Assembly (NCBI GenBank): GCA_044375105.1
Contig: JBILNK010000003.1
Location: forward strand, 1-64,000
Source of the DNA: JBIKLM01 sp044375105
Lineage (GTDB): Bacteria; Planctomycetota; UBA1135; GCA-002686595
Direction of reading: 5' to 3'
DNA length: 64,000 nt
Numbering within the stretch: the first letter of the stretch is position 1; the number at the start of each line of letters is the position of its first letter. Of the stretch, positions 27,590-35,498 are shown in pieces. Below the pieces are notes generated by a model. The model was not told where the DNA came from, did no database searches, and worked only from the letters and a program-made list of their open reading frames with translations. Both the position numbers and the translations under genes were made by a program.

Positions 27590-28251
27590 CCGGGCTCCTC
27601 CGCGCGGATGCCGGGTTCCGCGGGCGCCTCCGGAAGCCCGCGCCAGCGCGCACCGGCCTTGTTCTCGATGCCCAGACTGTCGAGCACCTTGCCCACCACG
27701 TGCCCGACCAGGTCGTCGATGGTCCGCGGCGCGTGGTAGAAGCCGGGCATGGCCGGCAGCACCTGGGCGCCGAGCCGCGACAGGCGCAGCATGTTTTCCA
27801 GGTGGATCTCGGAGAGCGGTGTCTCCCGCGGCACCAGGATCAGCCGCCGGCGCTCCTTGATGGCCACGTCGGCGGCGCGCTCCACCAGGTTCGAGCTGAA
27901 GCCCACGGAGATGCGCGCCAGGGTTCCCATCGAACAGGGGCAGATCACCACGCCGCCGGTCAGGGAAGTGCCCGAGGAGGGCGGCGCCTCGACCGCATCG
28001 GGCAGGAAGGCGCGTACCTCGCGGGCGACCTCGGCCCCGAGCCACTCGGGCAAAACCGCGGCGAAGCGCTCGCCGCGCGGCCCCGCGTCGATGCCGCGCT
28101 CGTGGCGCAGCACCTTGGCGGCGGCAGGGGTCAGGGCGGTCATCACCTGGGCCCCGGCGCGCACCAGCTCCTGCAGCAGGCGCTCGGCGTACCAGTGGCC
28201 GCTGGCGCCGGTGATGCCCACGAAGACACGGGGTGCGCTGGAGCGGCTCAT
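27586..28251 (-). CDS. ubiX: Flavin prenyltransferase UbiX
   Basis: UbiX makes prenylated FMN, the cofactor for UbiD-type decarboxylases. The ATG at 28251 gives MSRSSAPRVFVGITGASGHW, the flavoprotein GITGASG motif. The family segments SGTSLTGGVVICPCSMGTLA, LILVPRETPLSEIHLENML and VLPAMPGFYHAPRTIDDLV follow. The protein has 221 residues. The usual GITGASGxxYxxRLL pattern is nearly intact (GHWYAERLL). The stop overlaps the ubiA start and the gene lies 81 bases downstream of the CPBP protease. No ubiD is visible in the window. Confidence 0.95.
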   Translation of the reverse strand: MSRSSAPRVFVGITGASGHWYAERLLQELVRAGAQVMTALTPAAAKVLRHERGIDAGPRGERFAAVLPEWLGAEVAREVRAFLPDAVEAPPSSGTSLTGGVVICPCSMGTLARISVGFSSNLVERAADVAIKERRRLILVPRETPLSEIHLENMLRLSRLGAQVLPAMPGFYHAPRTIDDLVGHVVGKVLDSLGIENKAGARWRGLPEAPAEPGIRAEEPG

Positions 28252-28332
28252 GGTGGGCTCAATGTGGGCCACGGGGGTGGCCGGCGCCAGTCCAAAGGGC
28301 CCCGGCAAGCCCCCCGGCGGCGCCCGGAGGCA

Positions 28333-29124
28333 CTAGCGGAAGACCGCCGGCCCGGAGCCCAGCTCCAGGGATAGGTTGAACAGGGCGTGGGCCCAGCCGG
28401 CGACCCCCAGACCTCGCCAACGGTACAGGCCGCCGAGCAGCAGGCCCGCCAGGAAACGCCAGAGGAACAGGGCCCGGTCGAAGGGCTCGCCTCCGACCCA
28501 GCCCAGGCCCGCGGCCACGCCCTCCAGGTGGAAGGCAGCGAACAGCAGCGAGGAGACCAGCAAGGCGAGCAGGTCCGCCAGCCATCGGGAAACGGCCAGG
28601 GGCGCCCCCAAGCGGGTGGCTGCCCGTCGCACCAGCACGTAGGTCGCCGAGAGCAAACCGAGTCGGAACAGCAGCTCCTCGTAGCCGCTGCCGCCGACGC
28701 GCAGGCCGACGGCCGCCAAGGGCGGCACCGATAGCGGACCGGAATTCGGCAGAAATTCGGTCTGGCCGGGGCCGCCCAGTGACGACTGGGCCAGGAGCAA
28801 CAGGGGACCCAGGCAGATCGCCGCCAGCAGACCTTCGCCGGGGATCTGAAAAGCTTCGAGCCAGCCGCCGCGCAGGCTCATCAGGCGCCAGGCCGCGCCG
28901 AGGCCGAGGGCCACCAAGCCCCCCCAGCGCAGCAGATCGGCGGATTCTCCTGCGAAGACCAGCGGCAGGCTGAGCACGACCTCGGCCAGGTTGCGGCGCT
29001 CGTCGGCCAGGGCCTGACGGCTCCATTCGTAGGCGAACAGCAACGGCAGGATCGCCAGCAGACCGGCGGCCAACTGGCCGCGCTCGGGCTGCGCCGGCGC
29101 GGGCGATCGGACCGGTTGGCTCAC
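28333..29124 (-). CDS. CPBP-family intramembrane metalloprotease
   Basis: 263 residues with about eight hydrophobic segments. Motif 1 of the CPBP (Abi/Rce1-like) family is present as GYEELLFRLGLL (EExxxR with one change in spacing). Motif 2 is LFAAFHLEG (FxxxH) and the third histidine is in GWAHALFNLSLEL. The family includes CAAX prenyl proteases and bacteriocin self-immunity proteins; the substrate here is unknown. I chose the GTG at 29124, which overlaps the ubiE/menG stop (GTGA); an ATG at 29181 would overlap that gene further. Position inside a quinone gene group may only reflect operon packing. Confidence 0.82.
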   Translation of the reverse strand: MSQPVRSPAPAQPERGQLAAGLLAILPLLFAYEWSRQALADERRNLAEVVLSLPLVFAGESADLLRWGGLVALGLGAAWRLMSLRGGWLEAFQIPGEGLLAAICLGPLLLLAQSSLGGPGQTEFLPNSGPLSVPPLAAVGLRVGGSGYEELLFRLGLLSATYVLVRRAATRLGAPLAVSRWLADLLALLVSSLLFAAFHLEGVAAGLGWVGGEPFDRALFLWRFLAGLLLGGLYRWRGLGVAGWAHALFNLSLELGSGPAVFR

Positions 29125-29852
29125 GACTCGCGCGGGGCCGCTGGGCCCTGTGCCAAAGGCAGCGCTGGCACTCGCCCCCAATGAACGGCCACGATGCCGA
29201 AGGTCAGGCGCTCGAAACCCGTGGCCTCGTAGCCGAGTCCAGCCATCTCGGCCTCGAGCTGCTCGGCGCTGGGCCAGGCCAGAACGCTATCGCGCAGATA
29301 GGTGTAGGCGCTTTGGTCCCGCGACCCCAGACGTCCCAGGGCGGGCAGCAAGCGCTCGAAGTACAGCCGGTAGAGCACCCCCAGCAGCCCGCGCGGCATC
29401 TGGAATTCGAGCACCACGACCCGGCCCCCGGGCCGCACCACCCGGCGCAGCTCTGTCAGGCAAGCGAGGCGGTCGGCGACGTTGCGCAGCCCGAAGGCGA
29501 TCGTGGCGCCGTCGAAGCCGCTGCCGATCAGGGGCAAGCGCAGGGCATCGGCCAGGCCGAAGCGCGTGCGATCCGAAGGGTCCAGACGGGCCCGTTTGCC
29601 CTCCGCCCGCAGCAGCAGTTCAGGGGTGAAATCGAGGCCCAAAACGCGGGCCCCCACATCCGCCAAGGCGAAGGCCAGGTCGCCGGTCCCACAGCACACG
29701 TCCAGGGCCTGGCCGCCCTCCGGCAGGGCCAAGCGCGCCGCGGCGCGCCGCCGCCAGCGCTGGTCGATGCCCAGGGACAGGAGCCGGTTCAGGCGGTCGT
29801 AGGTCGGTGCGATGCGCGCGAACATGGCGCGCACGCGCTGCGGGTCGGGCAT
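29121..29852 (-). CDS. ubiE: Demethylmenaquinone/2-polyprenylphenol methyltransferase (UbiE/MenG)
   Basis: A SAM-dependent methyltransferase that adds the C-methyl group in menaquinone or ubiquinone synthesis. The 243-residue protein starts at an ATG at 29852: MPDPQRVRAMFARIAPTYDR. It contains NRLLSLGIDQRWRRRA, the SAM motif ALDVCCGTGDLAFALA, FDGATIAFGLRNVADRLACL and LEFQMPRGLLGVLYRLYFER, all UbiE hallmarks. LRDSVLAWPSAEQLEAEMAG and FGIVAVHWG close the C-terminus. An upstream in-frame open stretch lacks similarity. It leads an overlapping minus-strand set running through ubiX, ubiA and holA. Confidence 0.94.
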   Translation of the reverse strand: MPDPQRVRAMFARIAPTYDRLNRLLSLGIDQRWRRRAAARLALPEGGQALDVCCGTGDLAFALADVGARVLGLDFTPELLLRAEGKRARLDPSDRTRFGLADALRLPLIGSGFDGATIAFGLRNVADRLACLTELRRVVRPGGRVVVLEFQMPRGLLGVLYRLYFERLLPALGRLGSRDQSAYTYLRDSVLAWPSAEQLEAEMAGLGYEATGFERLTFGIVAVHWGRVPALPLAQGPAAPRES

Positions 29853-30207
29853 CGGGCGAGCGGACGGAGTGGCGCGGCCTGGGAACGGGCCGGTCGCCTT
29901 CGGGCAGCGACGGGCGCAGCAGTCTGCTGTCTTGTGGGCCGAGATCCAGCCGGATTCCGCGCAGGGTCCAGGGCCGCCGGCGGGTCCGAGCCGGTCGAGA
30001 TCGGCGCTGCCTGGACAGAGCAGCCGACGCTGGGCCGAAGGGACGGCGAGCCGGCCGCTGGCTCCCCGGGTGCGGTCCAGAGAGCGGCTGGCCCAGATCC
30101 GCTCGTGCGGCTCCCCCCGCGACCCGCTGCACAAGGGGCCTCCAGGGAGCCTGGCGAGCTCGGAGACCGAGCCGGCCCTTCCCTGGCCATCGACCCCGGC
30201 CATGCAA

Positions 30208-30233
30208 GCGGCCGGCGCCAAGGCGCCGGCCGC
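30208..30233. repeat. Perfect 12-bp inverted repeat
   Basis: GCGGCCGGCGCC, two bases (AA), then GGCGCCGGCCGC: a perfect 12-bp inverted repeat. It lies downstream of the lipoprotein gene and of repeat copy 3. It could be a terminator stem without a U-tract, or a protein-binding palindrome upstream of ubiE. Confidence 0.6.
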
Positions 30234-30285
30234 TGCGGGATGCTCGCCGCTCGGCTCTGGAGCCGTCGGCGGTTCGAGGTGGCCG

Positions 30286-30385
30286 AACAGTCGGCCACCG
30301 CGGGCGACCCAAGGTCACGAGGGCGAGTGCGCCACGGAACTCGGGCGCAGCCCAAGTCAATCTGCTCTCAGGCTGTCAGCGAGCT
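30286..30385 (-). repeat. Structured intergenic repeat, copy 3
   Basis: On the minus strand this carries GGGCTGCGCCCGAG (plus strand 30340-30353), which forms a CTTGGGC / GCCCGAG hairpin with loop TGC. Exactly 27 bases later comes TTGGG followed by a stem GGTCGCC / GGTGGCC. The 27-base spacing equals that in copies 1 and 2. The second stem has the same seven positions as GGCCGCC / GGCGGCC of the other copies, but with two G-U pairs replacing Watson-Crick pairs. A possible enclosing stem is GAGAGC / GCACTC with one mismatch. It begins about 30-40 bases after the lipoprotein stop codon. Confidence 0.6.
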
Positions 30386-30413
30386 TCGCTCAGGTGTCAC
30401 CGAGCTTCGCTCA
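30370..30413 (-). repeat. Two tandem small hairpins after the lipoprotein gene
   Basis: The sequence GAGCTTCGCTCAGG occurs twice (30381-30394 and 30401-30414, approximately), each forming a GAGC/GCTC mini-hairpin with a TTC loop. They sit immediately downstream of the minus-strand gene ending at 30419 and may act in 3'-end formation. Confidence 0.45.
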
Positions 30414-30418
30414 GGCGG

Positions 30419-33400
30419 TCACTGCCGGTAGTACTCGCACAGCACATTCACGCCCGTGGCAGGGATCGACTGGATCCCGGGCACGAACACGTCCGTGTCC
30501 ACGCGCTTGAGGCCGCCCAGGAGGTCGACCACGTCGACCACTCCACCGGCTTGGCTGGAGTTCGGAATCGCCAGGAACATGTAGTTCGGGCCGTTGGTGC
30601 TGACCCACTGGGAGCCGAACACCGTGGCGCGGACCATCTGCTTGCCGTTGGCCTGGGCCGCGATGCCCGCAGCGAACTGACCTTGGAAGGCCGGCAGTCC
30701 GCCTAGGTTCGTCATGTCGTCGAAGCACAGATCCACCGGCACGCCGGTCAGGACCTCCGAACCGATCGAGGACCGGATCCGGAAGTCGATCTGGCGTGCG
30801 TTGAGGAACGAGCCCGCGAACACGGGCACGATCGGGAGCTGGCCGGTGATGCCCGACTCCATGATCAGCTCGGAGACGGCGCCGCCGACCTGCCCGGTGG
30901 GTTGGCCGGTGATCGCACTGAGCTTGTTCTCGTGGACCACCCACACGCCACCCTGCAGGAACAGCTGGTTCAGCTGCATGGCCTTGGGCGAGGGGAACAC
31001 GAAGGGCGTTTGGCCCAGGACCTGGTCGTAGCCCCAGCCGCCCGCGCCATCGGGACCCGACTCGAACAGGGACACGCGCCCGTTGCGGTTCAGGAAGAAG
31101 GCGAAGTAGACGTTGCGGGCCAGGCCCAGGCCGGGAACCTGGCGGTTGCCGATCGCGACCTCGAAGGGGAAGTCCAGCTCGGCCTTGAGGGTCTTGCGGA
31201 CCTCGAGGTCGAAGGCGCTGATCACCGAGACCGAGTTGTCGAGCTCGTTGCAGACCAGGATGTCTTCGTTGTCCGGTTGCCAGGCGATGCCCGAGGGGCC
31301 CTTGCCCACCGCAGTGACCTTGACCACCTGGTGGAAGGTCGAGGAGCTCGGGTTGATGTCGATGAAGGAGACCTGGCCGCCGATCCGCGAGGTAACCGCC
31401 AGCAGATCCAGGTTGGGCGACATCGCCAGGGCCGTCGGATCGGAGATCACGATGCGGTCCAGCACCGTGAACCGGTTGCTGTTGACCACCACGATTTCAC
31501 CGCGCACCGCGTCCAGCACGTACAGGAAGTGACCCACCTGCTGGCGGATCATGTACTGCTGGCACGAGGACGGGGTCGTCTGCGGGCGGGACGGGCCGCG
31601 GAAATAGCAGTTCTGCTCGACGGCCAGCAGGCCGTTGGGCGGCAGGTTGAACTGCGGGTTACCGAACGGGTTGCCGTTGGGCACCAGCAGGTTCTGCAGC
31701 TGCGGCAGGCCGGGCTGGTTGTTGGGGTTCGCCGAGTCCACCGAGGTGGGCTCCTGGCCGTTGATGTCCGGGCTGATGCACAGGGGCGGGAAGATCAGCG
31801 GCGGAGGGTTGGGGTGCGGTGCCCACGAGATGATGTTGCCGGTGCCCGGCTGGGTGGTGCCGATCTGGCCCGGCGGCGCCGGGCCCAGGGAGTGCGGACC
31901 GACCTGGAACGGCGCGACGATTTTGAGACCGCTGGAGGCGCACACGTTCGGATTGCCCGACTGGCAGCCGAACGGCGAGGGGCCGTTGTTGAAAGCCAGA
32001 TCGAGGGGCTGACCGATCATCATGTCCTCGATCGACAGGATGTCGGGGGCCGCCAGGAGCTTGTCCTGCAGGGCCGAGTTCTTGGTCAACGTGAACACGC
32101 CCGCGGAGCCCCCGTCGATGGTGCAAGAGCCCTCCTTGACCGGCGGGAAGATCAAGCCGCCCTGGTTCACCAGGTTCGGATTATTCGGGTAGTTCGAGTT
32201 GCCCTTGATGACCGGGTTGAACGGGTCGAAGGTCGGGTTGCCCGTGGAGCCTCCGAAGCCGTTCAGGTCGATCACCGACAGTCCGGGCACCGAGCCCGCG
32301 CGGCCGATCACGACGGCCTCGGGCGCGACCGGGGCATTGGTGACCGGCTTGCCTTCCCCGGTGACGAAGAAGGTCTCGACCGACTGGGAGTTCAGGTTGG
32401 TCTTGAAGTCCCGGATCTGCTGAGAAGCCACCCGCACGGTGACCCGCGAAAAGGTTTCGCAGGCGAACGCGGCAGGGCCGGTGCCGGGCAGCACGAAGGT
32501 CGGCTGCAGCACCATCACCGTCAGGTCGTAGGGCGACGCCGGGCTGACCGTGAAGAACACGTTGGTCACGCCGCCGGCGGGGCCGAAGGTGATGCTGACG
32601 GCGGAGCTGGTCAGCGGCGGCGCCCCAGTCGGCAGGGAGCCGATCGAGGCCGGATCGACCGGCTCGGAGAACTCGATGCGCACGGGAGCCGCCGGGTCCA
32701 CGTCTTCCTGGCCGTTGCCGGGCTGGATCGCCGGCAGGGAGGTGGGCTCGGAGGGCAGCACCCGCACCTCGGGCAAAAGCTCGTCCACCCCGACGGTCGA
32801 GCAGGCCAGACCTTCGAACTGCAGCTCGCGACCGCCGGTCGATTCGATGCCCTTGGTGAAGCGCGCCCGGATCTGGCGGCCGGTCGGGAAGGTCTCGTGC
32901 GTGGTCAGGTCGTTGTCGTTGTCGACGACGAAGACCAGGGTGTTCTCGCCGATCAGAAGATTGGCGCCGTTGAAGCCCGTGGGCGACTGCGTGCCGGGGA
33001 AGCCCAAGGCTTGCGGGATCAGCGCGACCGGCTTGTCTTGACCGTTGGAGCCTTGCGCCAGACCGACCCAGCTTTCGAGCTCGAATTGTCCCGTTCCGGG
33101 ATTCAGCGCCCCGTAGGTCTGGCCGTTCACGAACGCGCGGCCGCGAACGTTGGTGGCTTCGCCGGTCAACGGGTCGAGCGCTACCACCGTGATCGCACCG
33201 GTCAGGTTGCTGGAGACGGCGCCGCCGGCGTTGGGCAGCAGCACCGAGGCCACGTCGATCGGCTGGGTGAAGCGCGCCACCAGAAAGTGGTTGCCCGGGC
33301 TGCCATCGGGCAGCCTGGCCTGGGTATCCCAGGTGACCACCGGCAGCACCGGGTTGGTGGAGTTCACGTTGTTGTAGATGTCCGACAACGTGCGCAGGGC

Positions 33401-33697
33401 CATCACCTGGGTGGTCGGGTTGCCCGCATCGTCGAGTCGGTAGGCGGTGTGCGGCAGGAGCGCACCGAACCCGTTGCTGACCTCGACGATGTTCATCTGG
33501 TTGTTGCCGCTTCCCCCGCCGCCGCCGCACCCGGCGGCCAGCAGAGCCAGGGCCGCGGAGACCAGGAAGGACAGGCCTCGGGGCCCGTGCCGGAGCCCAG
33601 CCGCAGGGGGCTGGGCGGTTCCCACGGGCGGGCGGTGGAGGGCGGCTTGGCCGGACTGCGTCGACTCCGGGAGGGAGTGCATGTCGGGGTGAGGCAT
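30419..33697 (-). CDS. Large surface lipoprotein with an Ig-like Big_5 domain and a beta-propeller
   Basis: About 1092 residues from the ATG at 33697; other Met or GTG starts nearby are possible. A signal segment (LSFLVSAALALLAAGC) ends in a lipobox, and a Gly-rich GGGGGSGNN follows the cysteine, so the protein is probably anchored and exposed. NGQEDVDPAAPVRIEFSEPV (about residue 325) is typical of the Big_5/SbsA Ig-like domain. Around 720-840 repeated units such as LYVLDAVRGEIVVVNSN, LDLLAVTSRIGGQVSFIDIN and DILVCNELDNSVSVISAFDL form a YVTN-type beta-propeller. A middle region is rich in Asn, Pro and Gly. It uses more A/T codons than its neighbours. Its exact role is unknown; envelope or adhesion is inference. 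Confidence 0.75.
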   Translation of the reverse strand: MPHPDMHSLPESTQSGQAALHRPPVGTAQPPAAGLRHGPRGLSFLVSAALALLAAGCGGGGGSGNNQMNIVEVSNGFGALLPHTAYRLDDAGNPTTQVMALRTLSDIYNNVNSTNPVLPVVTWDTQARLPDGSPGNHFLVARFTQPIDVASVLLPNAGGAVSSNLTGAITVVALDPLTGEATNVRGRAFVNGQTYGALNPGTGQFELESWVGLAQGSNGQDKPVALIPQALGFPGTQSPTGFNGANLLIGENTLVFVVDNDNDLTTHETFPTGRQIRARFTKGIESTGGRELQFEGLACSTVGVDELLPEVRVLPSEPTSLPAIQPGNGQEDVDPAAPVRIEFSEPVDPASIGSLPTGAPPLTSSAVSITFGPAGGVTNVFFTVSPASPYDLTVMVLQPTFVLPGTGPAAFACETFSRVTVRVASQQIRDFKTNLNSQSVETFFVTGEGKPVTNAPVAPEAVVIGRAGSVPGLSVIDLNGFGGSTGNPTFDPFNPVIKGNSNYPNNPNLVNQGGLIFPPVKEGSCTIDGGSAGVFTLTKNSALQDKLLAAPDILSIEDMMIGQPLDLAFNNGPSPFGCQSGNPNVCASSGLKIVAPFQVGPHSLGPAPPGQIGTTQPGTGNIISWAPHPNPPPLIFPPLCISPDINGQEPTSVDSANPNNQPGLPQLQNLLVPNGNPFGNPQFNLPPNGLLAVEQNCYFRGPSRPQTTPSSCQQYMIRQQVGHFLYVLDAVRGEIVVVNSNRFTVLDRIVISDPTALAMSPNLDLLAVTSRIGGQVSFIDINPSSSTFHQVVKVTAVGKGPSGIAWQPDNEDILVCNELDNSVSVISAFDLEVRKTLKAELDFPFEVAIGNRQVPGLGLARNVYFAFFLNRNGRVSLFESGPDGAGGWGYDQVLGQTPFVFPSPKAMQLNQLFLQGGVWVVHENKLSAITGQPTGQVGGAVSELIMESGITGQLPIVPVFAGSFLNARQIDFRIRSSIGSEVLTGVPVDLCFDDMTNLGGLPAFQGQFAAGIAAQANGKQMVRATVFGSQWVSTNGPNYMFLAIPNSSQAGGVVDVVDLLGGLKRVDTDVFVPGIQSIPATGVNVLCEYYRQ

Positions 33698-34385
33698 GGA
33701 GCGAGGGAGCGTCCGGGCCGGGCCTTGGCGGGGGGCGACCAAGGGGGGCCAGGAACGGGGGAACTCGAAGTTCAGGAAGATAGCGGCGAGAGCCGCCCGG
33801 GGCACGCTTGGGGCAGCCGGATTGTGAAGCGCGGGCCCTTGAGGGCCCGGTCAAGGCCCCCACGGCGAGCCCGGTCCAATCAAACCCCATGCCAAGGACA
33901 GGGCCTTCCCCTGACCCTGGCTAGGCCGCGGAACGGCACTCCGGGGGGCCAACCGTGCGCAATCGCTCGGCCCCCGCCGGCCACACCGCCCAGCCCGATC
34001 CCCGGAGATCCGGCTCCTCAGGGTCACCCCGGCCGGGGCCTGCCCGGGGTCCAGGGGCCGCCGAAGCCCAGGGGTTCCCCCTCCCGGGGCCCCGCAGCCG
34101 CCGCCGAGAGACCGCCGGCCCTCGCCCCCGCTGGCGACGAGCCCCCCCGCAAGCCCCACGGAGAGCCTGGTCTCCCGCGGAACGTCGTCAGCCCATCCGG
34201 CCGGCCGCGGACAGGGCAGGCACACCGGGCGCCTCTCCGGGATCGCTTGTTGCCCAGGCCGTCGCCCCCGCTGCGGCCTGTCTGCGGGCCTGCCCGTGGG
34301 TCCGCCGGCTGCCCAGGCAGGCGGCAGGGGTCGCTTTTTGGTCGAATCCCCGCAACTGCTCGATTTTGCAGCGGTCCCTCCCAGC
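33698..34385. other. Divergent intergenic region
   Basis: About 690 bases between the lipoprotein (minus) and ruvB (plus). It contains a perfect 7-bp hairpin CGGGCCC-TTGA-GGGCCCG (33832-33849) and a short T-rich patch just before ruvB (34333-34339, 34363-34367), which may be part of the ruvB promoter. The open frames here look like chance products of the high GC content. No RNA gene was recognised. Confidence 0.5.
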
Positions 34386-35498
34386 ATGTGCCCCGCCAGC
34401 GACCCCCCCCAGCCCAGAGAAGGCCGCCAGGCCTGGCGGCCGCCGGGGCCCGTGGGGACCCGCCCGGATCCGCTTCCGGCAGAGACGCCCTCGAGCCTGC
34501 GCCCGGAGCCCGACGCGGCCGAGATGGGCCTGGAGGCCGAAGGCGCCCTGCGCCCGGAGCGGCTCGAGGATTTCGTCGGCCAGCGCCGCTCGGTCGACAA
34601 CCTGCGCGTCGCCGTGCGGGCCGCCTTGCAGCGCGGCGAGCCGCCGGATCACCTGCTGCTGTGCGGGCCGCCGGGCCTGGGCAAGACCACCCTGGCCCGC
34701 ATCGTGGCCAACGAGCTCGCGACCGCGCTGGTCTCGACCTCCGGTCCGGCCCTCGTGCGCCCCGCGGACCTGATCGGGATCTTGATGAACCTGCGCCGCA
34801 ACGAGGTCTTGTTCATCGACGAGATCCACCGCTTGCCCGCGGCCGTCGCCGAATACCTCTACACCGCCATGGAGGACCGGCGCATCGAGATGACCATCAA
34901 CGAGGGCCCCAACGCGCAGGTCATGCCGCTCAGCCTGCAGCCCTTCATGATGATCGGTGCCACGACCCGCGAAGGTCTGCTGAGCAGCCCCTTCCGCGCG
35001 CGCTTCGGTTTGGTCGAGCGGCTGCTGGCCTATCCCCTCGAGGACCTGCGCACGATCCTGGCGCGCTCCGCGCGCTTGCTCGAGCTGGAGCTCGACGAAG
35101 CGGCCCTCGAGCAGCTCGCCATGCGCTCGCGCGGCACCCCGCGCGTCGCCAACCGGTTGCTGCGCCGCGTCCGCGACCTGGCCCAGGTCGAGGGCCGCCG
35201 CCGCATCGACGCCGAACTGGCGGAACGCTGCATGTCGCGCCATGGCATCGACGCCCATGGGTTGGAGGAGATCGATCGCCAGATCCTGGCCTATCTGGCC
35301 CGTTCTCCGGACCGCCCCGTCGGCTTGAAGACCCTCTCGGCCGCCATCGGCGAGAGCGAGGACACGCTCGAGGACGTCTTCGAGCCGCACCTGATCCGGC
35401 TCGGATTCCTGCACAAGACACCGCGGGGCCGCCAGGTGACCGATCTGGGCCTGGCCGCCATCCAGCAACAGGGCCGCTCCGGCCGGCTGTTCGATTGA
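34386..35498 (+). CDS. ruvB: Holliday junction branch migration helicase RuvB
   Basis: RuvB is the hexameric AAA+ motor that, with RuvA, drives branch migration. From the ATG at 34386 it has 370 residues. After a Pro-rich leader it reads LRPERLEDFVGQRRSVDNLR, Walker A GPPGLGKTTLARIVANEL, Walker B LFIDEIHRLP, the RuvB-specific YTAMEDRRIEMTINEGPNAQ, sensor IGATTREGLLSSPFRARFG and the C-terminal winged helix (GLKTLSAAIGESEDTLEDVF, EPHLIRLGFLHKTPRGR). ruvA and ruvC are not in the window. Its stop overlaps the start of the SpoIID-domain gene (TGATG), so the two are translationally coupled. Confidence 0.96.
   Translation: MCPASDPPQPREGRQAWRPPGPVGTRPDPLPAETPSSLRPEPDAAEMGLEAEGALRPERLEDFVGQRRSVDNLRVAVRAALQRGEPPDHLLLCGPPGLGKTTLARIVANELATALVSTSGPALVRPADLIGILMNLRRNEVLFIDEIHRLPAAVAEYLYTAMEDRRIEMTINEGPNAQVMPLSLQPFMMIGATTREGLLSSPFRARFGLVERLLAYPLEDLRTILARSARLLELELDEAALEQLAMRSRGTPRVANRLLRRVRDLAQVEGRRRIDAELAERCMSRHGIDAHGLEEIDRQILAYLARSPDRPVGLKTLSAAIGESEDTLEDVFEPHLIRLGFLHKTPRGRQVTDLGLAAIQQQGRSGRLFD

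Larger units (their letters stand above)
29853..30418. other. Intergenic region with repeat copy 3 and a perfect palindrome
   Basis: About 566 bases between the start of ubiE and the 3' end of the large lipoprotein gene. It holds the promoter side of ubiE, a 12-bp perfect palindrome (30208-30233), a copy of the structured repeat on the minus strand (30286-30385) and two small tandem hairpins (30370-30413). No protein-coding gene was convincing. Confidence 0.6.

Noticed and set aside
25521..27653. A longer start for holA extending back across ubiA
   Set aside because: The extra residues lack similarity and would overlap the membrane-protein gene; the ATG at 26699 overlapping the ubiA stop fits better.
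28333..29181. Alternative ATG start at 29181 for the CPBP protease
   Set aside because: It would overlap ubiE/menG by about 60 bases; the GTG at 29124 overlaps by only four and keeps the family length.
34330..34360. A GGTCGAATCCC stretch resembling a tRNA T-arm upstream of ruvB
   Set aside because: No matching acceptor, D-arm or anticodon arm could be folded around it.
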